NCBI GenBank assembly: GCA_020693225.1 | Contig: JAIMJL010000017.1 | Coordinates: 1 to 39,310 of the forward strand | Source: Sandarakinorhabdus sp. | GTDB taxonomy: Bacteria > Pseudomonadota > Alphaproteobacteria > Sphingomonadales > Sphingomonadaceae | Direction: 5' to 3' | Length of the DNA stretch: 39,310 nucleotides | Shown: positions 1 to 8,063 of the stretch, in pieces | Numbering within the stretch: the stretch's first letter is position 1 | Layout of the letters: the number at the start of each line of letters is the position of its first letter | Translations under genes and position numbers: made by a program | The notes under the pieces: generated by a model | What the model was told of the DNA's origin: nothing | Seen by the model: only the letters and a program-made list of their open reading frames with translations | Databases searched by the model: none

Positions 1-2129
1 GCCTGCGTCAGGATCTGCCCGCGCGCCAGGTTGGTGGTTTCCATCGCAAAGTCGGCATCCTGGATGCGGCTGCGCGAGGCCACCGTGTTGGTGCTGGTGC
101 TGGAGAGGTTGTTGATCGTCGCCTCCAGCCGGTTCTGCACCGCACCCAGCTCGGCGCGGTTGATGGAAATGGATTTCAACGCCTCGTCGATAGAGGACAG
201 CGCAGCGGTCGCCCCGTCCTGCGTCGAGATGTTGATATCCTTCACCTTCAGCCCGCCCAGATCGGCGCCATAGCGGTTTTCCTCGAAGCCCAGATTGGTG
301 AACTGCGAGGCCGCCGCAAAGCCCTGGCTGCCGGCCCGCACGTCGATGGCAGAAGCACTTTCCAGCGTCACCTGCGCATAGGCCGTGTTCACCGTCGCCG
401 CCGACACATCGGTCGGGTCGGTCACGCCGGTCACCGTGTAGCTGGTGCCCGTTCCGGCAATGGTGGCGCCGGCCAGCCCGAAATTGGCCGCAGCCGCTTC
501 GTCGCTGTCGAACCACACCGAAATGTTGCGCCCGTCCGCTGCCGTCAGGCTCAGGCCGCCACGGCCATTGTCCACCGCCGTGATGCCGGTTGCACCGCTG
601 TTGTTGTTGATGATGGTGGCAACATTCTCGCGGGTTTCCTGCGCCGTGTCCGATGCCGAAAGCGCGATGTCCATCGAAACGCCGTTGATCACCAGCGTCG
701 CGGTGGCGTCCGCCCCGATCACCGTGGTGGTGGTGGCATCGATGGTCTGCGACGCCGCCCGTGCCGTCACCCCGGTCTGCGCCGAGCTTTCGTTGATGGC
801 AGCGGCAATCGCGATCGCGCTGGCCGCCTTGGTGCTGGACCCGGCCGTGGTGTCAGAGAAGGTGTCGTCAGACGCCTTGGACGCCCGGATCGAAACCCCG
901 TTCAACACCAGGTCGCCGGTGTTCAAGGTGCGCACATCCGCACCGGTTGCCGAAGAGGCCACCGCCCGCGCATCGCTGGTCATGGTTGACACACCGCGGT
1001 CATAGCTGCCCGCCGCCAGGCCGGAGCGCGAAAGCCGCCCGGAACCAACCGAATCCACCACGATCGGCCCGCCCTTGTCAGACACCAGCGAGAAGGTTCC
1101 GGCCTGTGCGCCCACCTTCAAGCCGGTGGCGGCGGCGGTCAGGGTGGTCAAATCCACCTCGATGTTACGACCATCGGCGGCTTCCAGCCGGATGCCGAGG
1201 TTGTTGTCGCCGGTGTCGATGGCCCGCACCCCGGTCTGCCCGGTCAGCAGGTTGATGGCATCCACCACCGCCGTCCGCGAAGCGGCCGCATTGGTCGTGG
1301 TGGTGATCGATCCGGTGGTCACGCCATTGATCGTCACGGTGCCGGTCAGCGCCGCTGCGGTCATCGCCGTCCCGGTCATGGTCGTGGCACCCACCACGGC
1401 ACGAACCCCGGTCTCGGCCGTTGCCCGGTTGATTGCCGCTGCCTTGGCCAGCGCGCTCGATTCCTTGGCGGCCGTGGAAAGATTGTCATCGGTGCTGCGC
1501 GAGCTGCCGATCACCACGCCGTTGATCCGCAAATCATTGGCCTGCAACGCCTGATTTGCAGCCAGGTTCGCCGCCGAGGTTTCAAAGGCGCCGGTCGCCG
1601 TCAGCCCGGGAACGCTGCCGGTTCCCAGATCGCCGGCGCGTGCCGAACCGATCGAAAGCCCGACCGTCTGCCCGGCGCGCGAGCCGGTCTGCAAGGCCAG
1701 CTTGTTGGAAGAGCCATCCAGCAGCCGGATACCGTTAAAGCTGGTGCGGCTCGCTACATTGTCGATTTCGCTCACCAGCTGGGTGACTTCGGCTTGCAGC
1801 GCCTGCCGATCGTCCGCCGAGATCGTGCCGTTGGCCGCCTGCACCGAAAGCTCCCGCATCCGCTGCAGCATGTTGGTCACTTCGCCCATCGCGCTTTCCG
1901 CGGTCTGGGCCAGCGAAATGCCGTCGCCGGCGTTGCGGATGGCCACCGAAAGCCCCCGCACATCGGCGGTCATCCGCTGGGCAATCGCCAGACCGGCGGC
2001 ATCATCCTTGGCACTGTTGATCCGCAGACCGGTGGACAAACGCTCCATCGCCGTGTCCAGGCCCATCTGCGCCATCCGGCTTCCGCTCTGCGCCTTCATC
2101 GCGGAGAGATTGGTGTTGATGATCGTCAT
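1..2129 (-). CDS. fliC: Flagellin, 3' end beyond window
   Basis: Structural subunit of the flagellar filament, exported by the flagellar type III system. The frame is open from an ATG at 2129 to the window edge, giving about 709 residues with the last helix missing. The N-terminal D0/D1 part (about residues 1-140) starts [14 protein letters not shown] and contains [17 protein letters not shown] and [11 protein letters not shown]. The C-terminal D1 part contains [16 protein letters not shown] and [15 protein letters not shown]. The centre (about residues 195-540) carries four flagellin_IN-like motifs with INGV/LNGV cores; two of them end in ADGRNI, which suggests an internal duplication. This makes it much longer than compact flagellins of about 300 residues. 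The start is preceded by AGAGGAA at good spacing and by a sigma-28-like promoter. Identity is certain; whether it is the only flagellin gene cannot be seen here. Confidence 0.95.
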   Translation of the reverse strand, partial: MTIINTNLSAMKAQSGSRMAQMGLDTAMERLSTGLRINSAKDDAAGLAIAQRMTADVRGLSVAIRNAGDGISLAQTAESAMGEVTNMLQRMRELSVQAANGTISADDRQALQAEVTQLVSEIDNVASRTSFNGIRLLDGSSNKLALQTGSRAGQTVGLSIGSARAGDLGTGSVPGLTATGAFETSAANLAANQALQANDLRINGVVIGSSRSTDDNLSTAAKESSALAKAAAINRATAETGVRAVVGATTMTGTAMTAAALTGTVTINGVTTGSITTTTNAAASRTAVVDAINLLTGQTGVRAIDTGDNNLGIRLEAADGRNIEVDLTTLTAAATGLKVGAQAGTFSLVSDKGGPIVVDSVGSGRLSRSGLAAGSYDRGVSTMTSDARAVASSATGADVRTLNTGDLVLNGVSIRASKASDDTFSDTTAGSSTKAASAIAIAAAINESSAQTGVTARAASQTIDATTTTVIGADATATLVINGVSMDIALSASDTAQETRENVATIINNNSGATGITAVDNGRGGLSLTAADGRNISVWFDSDEAAAANFGLAGATIAGTGTSYTVTGVTDPTDVSAATVNTAYAQVTLESASAIDVRAGSQGFAAASQFTNLGFEENRYGADLGGLKVKDINISTQDGATAALSSIDEALKSISINRAELGAVQNRLEATINNLSSTSTNTVASRSRIQDADFAMETTNLARGQILTQ

Positions 2130-2182
2130 CGTCGCAATTCCTCTTGCTTGGGCGTTCGAGTTGGTCGAAGCCTCGGGACAAG

Positions 2183-2209
2183 TTCACGGCATGCCTTGCC
2201 GGGACTTAA
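2183..2209 (-). promoter_or_regulatory. Sigma-28 (FliA) type promoter of the flagellin gene
   Basis: On the minus strand this reads TTAAGTCC, 11 nt, GCCGTGAA. The known FliA consensus is TAAAGTTT-N11-GCCGATAA, so the match is 5/8 and 6/8 with exact spacing. The -10 box ends about 54 nt upstream of the flagellin ATG, leaving a leader of roughly 45-48 nt. A flgM-like anti-sigma-28 gene lies 2.2 kb away, which fits class III control. Assigned from sequence match only. Confidence 0.65.
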
Positions 2210-2235
2210 GCAACCGGCCAACGGGAGGCGCAGCG

Positions 2236-2904
2236 TTGGCGCAAAACATTGAAATGCAAACGCTTCCACCCATCCTGCTGCAAACCACGCGGTTTCTGGT
2301 GATCAACAAGCCGGCCGGCCTTGCAACCCACCCCGGCCCCAAAACGCCGCACAGCCTGGAGCAGTTGCTGCCGCTTTATGCACCCGGCAGACCAGCGCCG
2401 CAGCCGGCGCACCGGCTTGACCGCGACACCAGCGGCTGCCTGCTGCTCGCCAAAACCCGCCCGGCCCTGCGCAAGCTGGCCACCGCCTTTGCCGAAGGAA
2501 GGGTCGAAAAGCTCTATTGGGCGATCCTGGAAAATCCGCCGCAAGCCGCATCCGGCCGCATCGATGCCCCGCTCGCCAAAATCAGCAGCGCCGCCGCCGG
2601 CTGGCGTATGGTGGCCTCGCGCGGCGGCAAGCCCGCCCGCACCCGCTGGGAAATCCTCGAACGTCGGGGCGCACTGGCGCTTGTCGCCTTCCGCCCCGAA
2701 ACCGGCCGCACCCACCAGATCCGCGTCCATGCCACCCTGCTCGCTCCCGGCACCGCCATCGTCGGAGACCCGGTTTACGGCACACCCCACCCCGCCGGCA
2801 TGATGCTGCACGCCCGCTCTATCACCTTTCCTGATCCCGAAACAGGTGAACCCCGCCACACCGAAGCGCCCTGCCCGCCGCGCTTTCTGCAGCGAATTCC
2901 ATAG
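2236..2904 (+). CDS. RluA-family RNA pseudouridine synthase
   Basis: Predicted to isomerise uridine to pseudouridine in rRNA or tRNA in the cytoplasm. Family signatures are INKPAGLATHP near the N-terminus, the catalytic-Asp motif HRLDRDTSGCLLLAK, and RTHQIRVH. There is no N-terminal S4 domain, so it is a compact catalytic-only form of 222 residues. The TTG at 2236 is chosen because GGGAGG (2223-2228) sits 7 nt upstream; an in-frame ATG at 2254 has no ribosome site and would shorten the protein by 6 residues. The target site cannot be read from sequence. It is divergent from flagellin with only 106 bp between starts, and is a housekeeping gene lodged in a motility region. Confidence 0.88.
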   Translation: MAQNIEMQTLPPILLQTTRFLVINKPAGLATHPGPKTPHSLEQLLPLYAPGRPAPQPAHRLDRDTSGCLLLAKTRPALRKLATAFAEGRVEKLYWAILENPPQAASGRIDAPLAKISSAAAGWRMVASRGGKPARTRWEILERRGALALVAFRPETGRTHQIRVHATLLAPGTAIVGDPVYGTPHPAGMMLHARSITFPDPETGEPRHTEAPCPPRFLQRIP

Positions 2905-3025
2905 CAGTCTTCAAAATTGTTGCGGCTCAGCAAATGTCGCCTTCAAGGCACCCCTAACAACCCTCTTTTCGTTTGACTTTATGGCCATTGCGGGCAACAC
3001 GCACAGCCCGAACGCGCCCGGCCAA

Positions 3026-4216
3026 ATGGAGACGGCAGTGGTCACAATAGAGCAACGACTGAAGCAGTGCGGCGGCTTCGGGCCAGGCTTTGATTTCGTT
3101 CGGATCGTCCTGGCATTTGCGGTCCTGCTTTGGCATGCCGTCGCCATCACGAAAGGCAGCAGCGATCCCGCCAAGGACAGTTTCATCTGGCCTTTCGCCT
3201 TTGCCATCCTGCCGATGTTCTTTGCCCTTTCAGGCTTTCTGGTCACAGGCTCGGCGCTCAGGCTGCCGCTGAAGGAGTATGTCCTCAACCGATCCTTCCG
3301 TATCATTCCGGCGCTTGGCGTAGACATATTTTTCAGCGCGCTCATCCTCGGCCCGATCATCACCGTTTTTGCGCTTTCAAACTATTTCACCGATCGGCAG
3401 TTCTTTGTTTACTTCGCCAATATCATTGGTTGGATCCACTACAAGTTGCCGGGGGTGTTTCTAGGCAATCCCCTGCCCGGCATCGTCAATGGCGCATTGT
3501 GGACGGTGCCCTACGAAATCGCCTGCTATGTTATCATGTCCGCCATGATCTGGGTCGGCATCATCCGGCGCTGGACCTATGTGCTGGGCTCTGTGTTGCT
3601 GATCACCGGCGTGGCCATGCTACTGCACAGTATCGGTTTTCGCACCGGGTTCGCGATGGCAGACAAGTTGCTCACCTTTGCGCTCTTCAGCAAGGGTGCG
3701 TCGCTTGTTCCATGCTTCCTGGCCGGCTCGGCGATCTACCTGATGCAGCACTTTATTCCGTTTAGCGGCCGCATCGCCGCATTGGTCGGCGCCGGTCTGG
3801 TGGCGTGCGGCATGTTTGCCCCTAACATCTGGTTTGATAGCCCGATCTTCATTGCGCTCACCGTGTTGCCGCTCAGCTATCTCGTGGTCTGGCTCGGTCT
3901 GGTGAAACTGCCGAAGATCCCGTTCTTCGATCGCGGGGACTATAGCTACGGCGTCTACCTTTACCACTTCCCAATCTTGCAGCTGCTGCAACTGCTGTTC
4001 GGGTTCGCGATCTGGTGGCAGCTTTCGCTGGCCGCCATCATCCCGGTCACGCTGTTTGCAATGTTCAGCTGGCACAGCATCGAAAAGCCGGTGCTCAAAC
4101 AGCGCAAGCGCTTCTCTCTGGTTGGTGCCAGGATTGCGTCGGAAGATATGGAAAAGCAGCGCAAATCCGGAAAGACCGTTGCGGCTGCCACGACGCAGGA
4201 AGGCAGGAGTTCCTGA
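3026..4216 (+). CDS. Acyltransferase 3 (OafA/YrhL-type) membrane protein
   Basis: Integral membrane O-acyltransferase, a family that acetylates or otherwise acylates sugars of surface polysaccharides and glycans. About 396 residues with roughly ten hydrophobic segments. Family marks are the His in the first segment (FAVLLWHAVAI), the RSFRIIPAL motif, LWTVPYEI, and GDYSYGVYLYHFPI near the last segments. The soluble tail (about 35 residues) is basic and Lys/Arg rich. The start is unsettled: ATG 3026 is used, GTG 3038 has a better ribosome site (GGAG at 3028-3031), and ATG 2981 is also in frame. Base composition is lower in GC than the neighbours by hand count of several lines, and a repeat element follows at 4241, so horizontal acquisition is possible. 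The acceptor substrate is unknown. Confidence 0.85.
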   Translation: METAVVTIEQRLKQCGGFGPGFDFVRIVLAFAVLLWHAVAITKGSSDPAKDSFIWPFAFAILPMFFALSGFLVTGSALRLPLKEYVLNRSFRIIPALGVDIFFSALILGPIITVFALSNYFTDRQFFVYFANIIGWIHYKLPGVFLGNPLPGIVNGALWTVPYEIACYVIMSAMIWVGIIRRWTYVLGSVLLITGVAMLLHSIGFRTGFAMADKLLTFALFSKGASLVPCFLAGSAIYLMQHFIPFSGRIAALVGAGLVACGMFAPNIWFDSPIFIALTVLPLSYLVVWLGLVKLPKIPFFDRGDYSYGVYLYHFPILQLLQLLFGFAIWWQLSLAAIIPVTLFAMFSWHSIEKPVLKQRKRFSLVGARIASEDMEKQRKSGKTVAAATTQEGRSS

Positions 4217-4240
4217 TTTTTGCCAGCCTACAGGCCGGAG

Positions 4241-4350
4241 CGCTAGAGCATGTTTCGATCACGTGGAATCCCGAGCATCGAAACCCATGCGGAAAATCAA
4301 AGGGATAGAGCGGCCGTTCTGATGCAATCAGAACGAGAATCGCTCTAGCG
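4241..4350 (+). repeat. Palindromic-ended intergenic repeat, copy 1
   Basis: A 110-bp element bounded by perfect 9-bp inverted ends, CGCTAGAGC (4241-4249) and GCTCTAGCG (4342-4350). It contains GTTTCGAT and ATCGAAAC as an internal inverted pair and, near the right end, a perfect hairpin GTTCTGAT-GCA-ATCAGAAC (4316-4334). The second copy lies at 31035-31118 in opposite orientation and lacks the hairpin segment. The right end supplies the TAG stop of the flgM-like gene. It lies between the convergent acyltransferase and flgM genes, so a terminator or REP-like role is plausible. No coding capacity. Confidence 0.85.
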
Positions 4351-4728
4351 GATTTTTTCCGGCATCAGGCTGGCGATCATCGCATCGGCCAATTTTCCGG
4401 CATCCACTTTGAAACTGCCACCCTGTACCGCCTGCGCCAGCCGCTCCACCTTGGACACATCCACCGGTGGCCTTGTTGCCATGTCACGAACAAGCCCACG
4501 CATTTCAGACTTCACTTCGGGCTTCCCCAACGGCGCCGGCAGATGGCCAGCCACCCCGGGCCGCAGCGGCGAAGTGCCGCCAAGCTTGCCGTTTCGGGCA
4601 GCCGCAGGCCCGCCAGGATAGAGCACGGCAGGGCCTTCCTGCGGCTGGCCCGCCGTCGTCGGCTTGGCAAGGCTCAGGCCGTTTTGACCAACCATGCCTC
4701 CAGATCCGTGAATTCCGCTGGCCATCAT
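4345..4728 (-). CDS. flgM: FlgM-like anti-sigma-28 factor
   Basis: FlgM holds sigma-28 inactive until the hook is complete and is then exported. This protein of 127 residues has the family's conserved C-terminal part, DVSKVERLAQAVQGGSF followed by KVDAGKLADAMIASL, which forms the sigma-binding helices. The N-terminal two thirds are Gly/Pro rich and presumably disordered, as expected for an exported FlgM. It is somewhat longer than the usual length of about 100. ATG 4728 (or 4725, giving one residue fewer) follows AAGAGAGA. It lies downstream of flgA on the same strand with a gap of 121 nt, matching the common flgA-flgM order. Its stop codon is formed by the end of the repeat at 4241-4350. Confidence 0.8.
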   Translation of the reverse strand: MMASGIHGSGGMVGQNGLSLAKPTTAGQPQEGPAVLYPGGPAAARNGKLGGTSPLRPGVAGHLPAPLGKPEVKSEMRGLVRDMATRPPVDVSKVERLAQAVQGGSFKVDAGKLADAMIASLMPEKIR

Positions 4729-4849
4729 TCGTCTCTCTTCTCTGCGTTGCTTCTCTGACGTGCCGAACCGGCATGAATCCGCCGATATCGCCTGGCTGTA
4801 AGAACGACCAGCCAAGCTGCCGCTTAAGCGCCGCTGTCAGTCAGACTTA

Positions 4850-5323
4850 TCAGTCAGCTTGCGGCTGCCCGGCCAGCCACAGCTGGCCATCGGCCGCCAC
4901 GCTGGCCGAAACCCGCTCGCCCGATCGCAGGTTTCGGACCATCAACCGCCCGCCCGGCCGCCCCTCGCCTTCTGCAACGCCTTCCAGTCGAATGGAAAAT
5001 CCGTTCCCCACCGCCCGCACCGTCACCGGATCACCCCGCCGCACCAGCGCCGCCGGGCGGGCAGTCCGTTCAGTCGCAACGGGCAAGACCAACTGCCAGC
5101 CGGTCGCCGCACATTCGGCAATCAGCGCCGTAGCTCCCGCATCGCGCCACCGCAGGCCGGGTGACACCGGACAATCCGGCACGCGAACTCGCGGATCAAG
5201 CACAACGCCCCGCCCGGCGAAGGCTTCGGCCTCCGCTCGCAGCCGGGCAGCCGAAGCAGCAGCCGGGACCGGATACCAAAGCAGCATCAGAGACGCCGCC
5301 AGCCAAAGTGCGATTTTCTGCAT
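4850..5323 (-). CDS. flgA: FlgA, flagellar P-ring assembly chaperone
   Basis: Periplasmic chaperone needed for FlgI to assemble into the P ring around the rod. 157 residues: a signal peptide (about 1-23, with a hydrophobic core and a cut near AAASA) and a C-terminal SAF/ChapFlgA-type domain with the stretches VRRGDPVTVRAVGNGFSIRLEG, NLRSGERV and GQLWL. It is shorter than the E. coli protein (about 219), as is common in alphaproteobacteria. It is transcribed divergently from flgB, with a sigma-54 promoter 50 bp upstream of its ATG. flgM follows downstream. Confidence 0.88.
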   Translation of the reverse strand: MQKIALWLAASLMLLWYPVPAAASAARLRAEAEAFAGRGVVLDPRVRVPDCPVSPGLRWRDAGATALIAECAATGWQLVLPVATERTARPAALVRRGDPVTVRAVGNGFSIRLEGVAEGEGRPGGRLMVRNLRSGERVSASVAADGQLWLAGQPQAD

Positions 5324-5373
5324 ATCTGACCCCTACACATGGCCGCGCACCGGCCGTTGATCAGCATGTCCCC

Positions 5374-5389
5374 TGCAAGGCCAATGCCA
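5374..5389 (-). promoter_or_regulatory. Sigma-54 promoter of flgA
   Basis: On the minus strand this reads TGGCATTGGCCTTGCA, with the invariant GG and GC exactly 10 nt apart. The consensus is TGGCAC-N5-TTGCA. The -12 GC lies about 52 nt upstream of the flgA ATG, giving a leader near 40 nt. It is back to back with the flgB sigma-54 promoter. Assigned by sequence match. Confidence 0.7.
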
Positions 5390-5412
5390 TGCAGAAGCAG
5401 CGCAGCAGCGGG

Positions 5413-5503
5413 GCCGGATCGGCATAGGAAGGGCGGCACCGATTTGCCGGATGGCGGCATCGAACCGGCACATATGTTCCGCACCTTTCGCCGGATTCCG
5501 GCA
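5413..5503. promoter_or_regulatory. Three GCCGGAT...CGGCA boxes between divergent sigma-54 promoters
   Basis: Boxes are GCCGGATCGGCA (5413-5424), GCCGGATGGCGGCA (5446-5459) and GCCGGATTCCGGCA (5490-5503). The last contains the perfect palindrome GCCGGATTCCGGC. The outer boxes lie 22-24 bp from the two sigma-54 promoters. Sigma-54 promoters require an enhancer-binding activator, and FlbD does this job for Caulobacter flagellar genes, so these are candidate activator sites. The activator gene is not in the window. Confidence 0.5.
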
Positions 5504-5524
5504 CTCCTCCCTTGATCAAGTCGC

Positions 5525-5541
5525 TTGGCACGGCGCTTGCT
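5525..5541 (+). promoter_or_regulatory. Sigma-54 promoter of the flgB operon
   Basis: TTGGCACGGCGCTTGCT is an essentially perfect -24/-12 element (TTGGCACG-N4-TTGCW) with GG and GC 10 nt apart. It lies 55 bp upstream of the flgB ATG at 5597, so the leader would be about 45 nt. It probably drives flgBCDEFGHIJKL as one transcript. Confidence 0.85.
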
Positions 5542-5596
5542 GCACGGTTCCTGCGCACCCGGATTGCCCGGGTGGCCAGCAGGAAGGACAGGCCCG

Positions 5597-5989
5597 ATGG
5601 ATCGTCTGGACCGCTTTTTCGGAGTGCATGGCACGGCCTTGGCGCTGCGCAGCGAGCGCATGGGCCTGCTTGCCTCCAACATCGCCAACGCGGCCACCCC
5701 CAACTACAAGGCCCGCGACCTGGATTTTGCCCGGCTGATCGGGGCCGCAACGGGCAAGACCGCTTCCCTCACCACCACCAGCAGCAGGCATTTCGCCGCA
5801 GCGGTTGAGCCGGGAAGCGAAGCCCGCCTGCACTATCGCGCCCCGGTGCAGCCCTCGCTGGATGGCAACACCGTGGAGCTGGCGACCGAGCAGCTGGCTT
5901 TTGCCGAAACGGCGCTGCGCTACCGCTCGACACTTTCGGCGCTGAACGGGCGGATCTCCAGCCTCACCGCCGCCCTGAAAGGCGAATGA
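5597..5989 (+). CDS. flgB: FlgB, flagellar proximal rod protein
   Basis: Rod subunit of the basal body, exported by the flagellar type III system. 130 residues, the usual length. The N-terminal rod signature is LLASNIANAATPNYKARDLDF, and the C-terminal half contains TVELATEQLAFAETALRYRS. ATG 5597 is chosen because AGGAAGGA (5581-5588) precedes it; the in-frame upstream codon at 5525 would lie inside the sigma-54 promoter. First gene of the rod/hook operon; its TGA overlaps the flgC ATG. Confidence 0.95.
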   Translation: MDRLDRFFGVHGTALALRSERMGLLASNIANAATPNYKARDLDFARLIGAATGKTASLTTTSSRHFAAAVEPGSEARLHYRAPVQPSLDGNTVELATEQLAFAETALRYRSTLSALNGRISSLTAALKGE

Positions 5990-6411
5990 TCATGGCCTCC
6001 AACATGAGCCTGTTCGACATTGCTGGTCGCGCCATGTCGGCACAGCTGGTGCGGCTGAACACCTCCGCTTCCAATCTGGCTAACGCCGGTTCGGTCGCCC
6101 GCAGCGAGGCAGAAGCCTATCGCCCGCTGAAGCCGGTGTTCGAAACGCTCTTCGAAAACGAAAATGGCGGTGCAACCGGAAAGGCAACGGTCGGCGTTGT
6201 CGGCGTTGTCAGCAGCAACGCCGCGCCGCAACGCCGTTTCGAGCCGGGCCACCCGCTGGCCGATGCCGAAGGTTATATCCACCTCTCTGCGGTCGATGCC
6301 AACGCCGAGCTGGTGGAGATGGTGGAAACCGCACGCCAGTATCGCAACAATATCGAAGTGCTGGAAACCGCGAAATCGCTCACCCTCGAAACCCTGCGAC
6401 TGGGGAGATAG
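5986..6411 (+). CDS. flgC: FlgC, flagellar proximal rod protein
   Basis: Rod protein that with FlgB, FlgF and FlgG forms the drive shaft of the basal body. 141 residues, family length. The N-terminal part carries the rod signature LNTSASNLANAGSVARSEAEAY, and the C-terminal amphipathic helix contains NAELVEMVETARQYRNNIEVL. The start ATG 5986 overlaps the flgB stop as ATGA; a second ATG two codons on could serve equally. Confidence 0.95.
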   Translation: MIMASNMSLFDIAGRAMSAQLVRLNTSASNLANAGSVARSEAEAYRPLKPVFETLFENENGGATGKATVGVVGVVSSNAAPQRRFEPGHPLADAEGYIHLSAVDANAELVEMVETARQYRNNIEVLETAKSLTLETLRLGR

Positions 6412-6413
6412 CC

Positions 6414-6830
6414 ATGGACATCACCGCCTTGGGCCTGAGGGCCGCCGAAACCGGCAAAACCAAAGAACAGCGACAATCGCTTGGGCAGGATGATTTCCTG
6501 CAGCTGCTCACCACCCAGCTGAAAAATCAGGATCCGCTGTCGCCGATGGACAATGAAGCCTTCGTTGCCCAACTCGCACAATTCTCCACCGTCTCGGGGA
6601 TCACCGAGATGAACAAGTCTCTGTCCACGCTTGCCCAGCTTGCCGGCTCTGATCGAACCGCCGCTGCGCCCGCCTGGCTTGGCCGCGAAGTGGTCGGAAA
6701 GGAAGGCGAAAGCGGCACCGTATCCGAAGTCGGCTTCGCCACAGACGGCAGCATCCTGCTCACCCTGGACAGCGGCGCACGCCTCGGCGTCGCCAGCGTC
6801 ACCGCCATTCGCAACGGAGCCTCCGCATGA
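6414..6830 (+). CDS. flgD: FlgD, hook-capping/scaffold protein
   Basis: Forms the cap on which the hook polymerises and is absent from the finished flagellum. 138 residues, short next to E. coli FlgD (231). The conserved N-terminal region DDFLQLLTTQLKNQDPLSPMDN and FVAQLAQFSTVSGI is intact, and the C-terminal part is a reduced Ig/tudor-like region (EVVGKEGESGTVSEVGF). A GGGGAG ribosome site overlaps the end of flgC. The stop overlaps the flgE ATG (ATGA). Confidence 0.92.
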   Translation: MDITALGLRAAETGKTKEQRQSLGQDDFLQLLTTQLKNQDPLSPMDNEAFVAQLAQFSTVSGITEMNKSLSTLAQLAGSDRTAAAPAWLGREVVGKEGESGTVSEVGFATDGSILLTLDSGARLGVASVTAIRNGASA

Positions 6831-8062
6831 CCTTCTTCACCTCGCTGACCGGCCTGAACGCCGCCCAGAACGAACTCGCCGCCCTGTCCAACAACATTGC
6901 CAATGTCGGCACCTCCGGCTTCAAGAAGTCCAGGGTGGAATTCGGCGACATCGTCACCCGATCGGCCACACAAGCGGCCAATCGCGTGAATGGTGCGGGT
7001 GTGGCCGTCGCCGCGGTGAAGCAGCAGTTCGCGCAAGGCGGCACCGCCACCAGCAGCAATGCGCTCGATCTCTCCATTGGCGGCCAGGGCTTTTTCCTCG
7101 TGAAGGGCGGCGGCGATGCGGCAGACAGCCTCGCCTTGTCCCGTAACGGTGCCTTTTCGGTGGATGCCGATCGCTGGGTTGTGGACAATGAAGGCCGGCG
7201 CCTGCAGGTTCTGCCGGTCACCAGCGACGGCTCACCCACCGCAGTCGGCCTGAGTGCCCTGCAAGCCCTGCGCCTGCCGCTCACCTCCGGCGAGCCGGTG
7301 GCAACAACCGCGGTGCGCTTCACAGCCAACCTCCCGGCCACCGCCCCCATCCCCTCCGCCGCCTTCGCGCGGGACAATCCCGCCAGCTACAACGGTGCCA
7401 CCTCCACCCGCATCTATGATGCCAGCGGCAACGCCAGCACCGCCACCCTCTATTATCGCCGTATCCCCAGCCCGCTTGGTGACAGCAACAAATATTGGGA
7501 GGTGCATGCCTTCCTGGGCGATGCGCCGCTTGCCCCGGACACCGGGCCCAACCCGCATATCCTCACCTTCGACGCAGCCGGGGTACTGACCGATCCGGTC
7601 GCCCCGGTCGGCTTTTCCGGTGGCTTCAGCATCAGCCATGCCGACAGCACAACGCAGCCGGAGCCTTTCGCCGTTACCTTCACCGAGCAGGACGGCTATG
7701 CCCCCGGCCGCCTCGAAGGTGTGGGTGTTGATCTCGCCGGCGTGGTGCGTGCCAGCTTTTCCAACGGCGAATCCTTCGCCATCGCCAAGCTGGCGCTGGG
7801 CAATGTCGCGAATCCGCAGGGCCTCAAGCAAAATGGCAATGTCAGCTGGACCCTCGCACCGAGTTCCGGCCCCTTGCTGGTGGGCGAAGGCGGCCAGGAC
7901 GGCTTCGGCAACATCGCATCCGGGTCGCTCGAACGCTCCAATGTCGATCTCACCGAAGAACTGGTCGGTCTGATCTCTGCTCAGCGCAATTTCCAGGCCA
8001 ACGCCCGCGCCATCGACACCGCCTCCACCCTGCTGCAAACCATCATCCAGCTGCGCTCGTAA
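6827..8062 (+). CDS. flgE: FlgE, flagellar hook protein
   Basis: Subunit of the flexible hook joining rod and filament. 411 residues, close to the E. coli protein. The N-terminal rod/hook motif is ELAALSNNIANVGTSGFKKS; the LSIGGQGFFLV segment of the FlgE/F/G family follows. The C-terminus is SLERSNVDLTEELVGLISAQ with RNFQANARAI. The central region is the variable D1/D2 part. The ATG overlaps the flgD stop and flgF follows after 1 nt, so expression is tightly coupled. Confidence 0.95.
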   Translation: MTFFTSLTGLNAAQNELAALSNNIANVGTSGFKKSRVEFGDIVTRSATQAANRVNGAGVAVAAVKQQFAQGGTATSSNALDLSIGGQGFFLVKGGGDAADSLALSRNGAFSVDADRWVVDNEGRRLQVLPVTSDGSPTAVGLSALQALRLPLTSGEPVATTAVRFTANLPATAPIPSAAFARDNPASYNGATSTRIYDASGNASTATLYYRRIPSPLGDSNKYWEVHAFLGDAPLAPDTGPNPHILTFDAAGVLTDPVAPVGFSGGFSISHADSTTQPEPFAVTFTEQDGYAPGRLEGVGVDLAGVVRASFSNGESFAIAKLALGNVANPQGLKQNGNVSWTLAPSSGPLLVGEGGQDGFGNIASGSLERSNVDLTEELVGLISAQRNFQANARAIDTASTLLQTIIQLRS

Positions 8063-8063
8063 G

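Noticed and set aside
445-1554. Plus-strand Ala/Val-rich open frames opposite the flagellin
   Set aside because: They are mirror frames of the flagellin coding sequence, which has full family signatures on the minus strand.
4729-4849. A sigma-28 promoter for flgM in the flgA-flgM gap
   Set aside because: A GGCGATAT box resembles the -10 but nothing like TAAAGTTT lies at the right distance.
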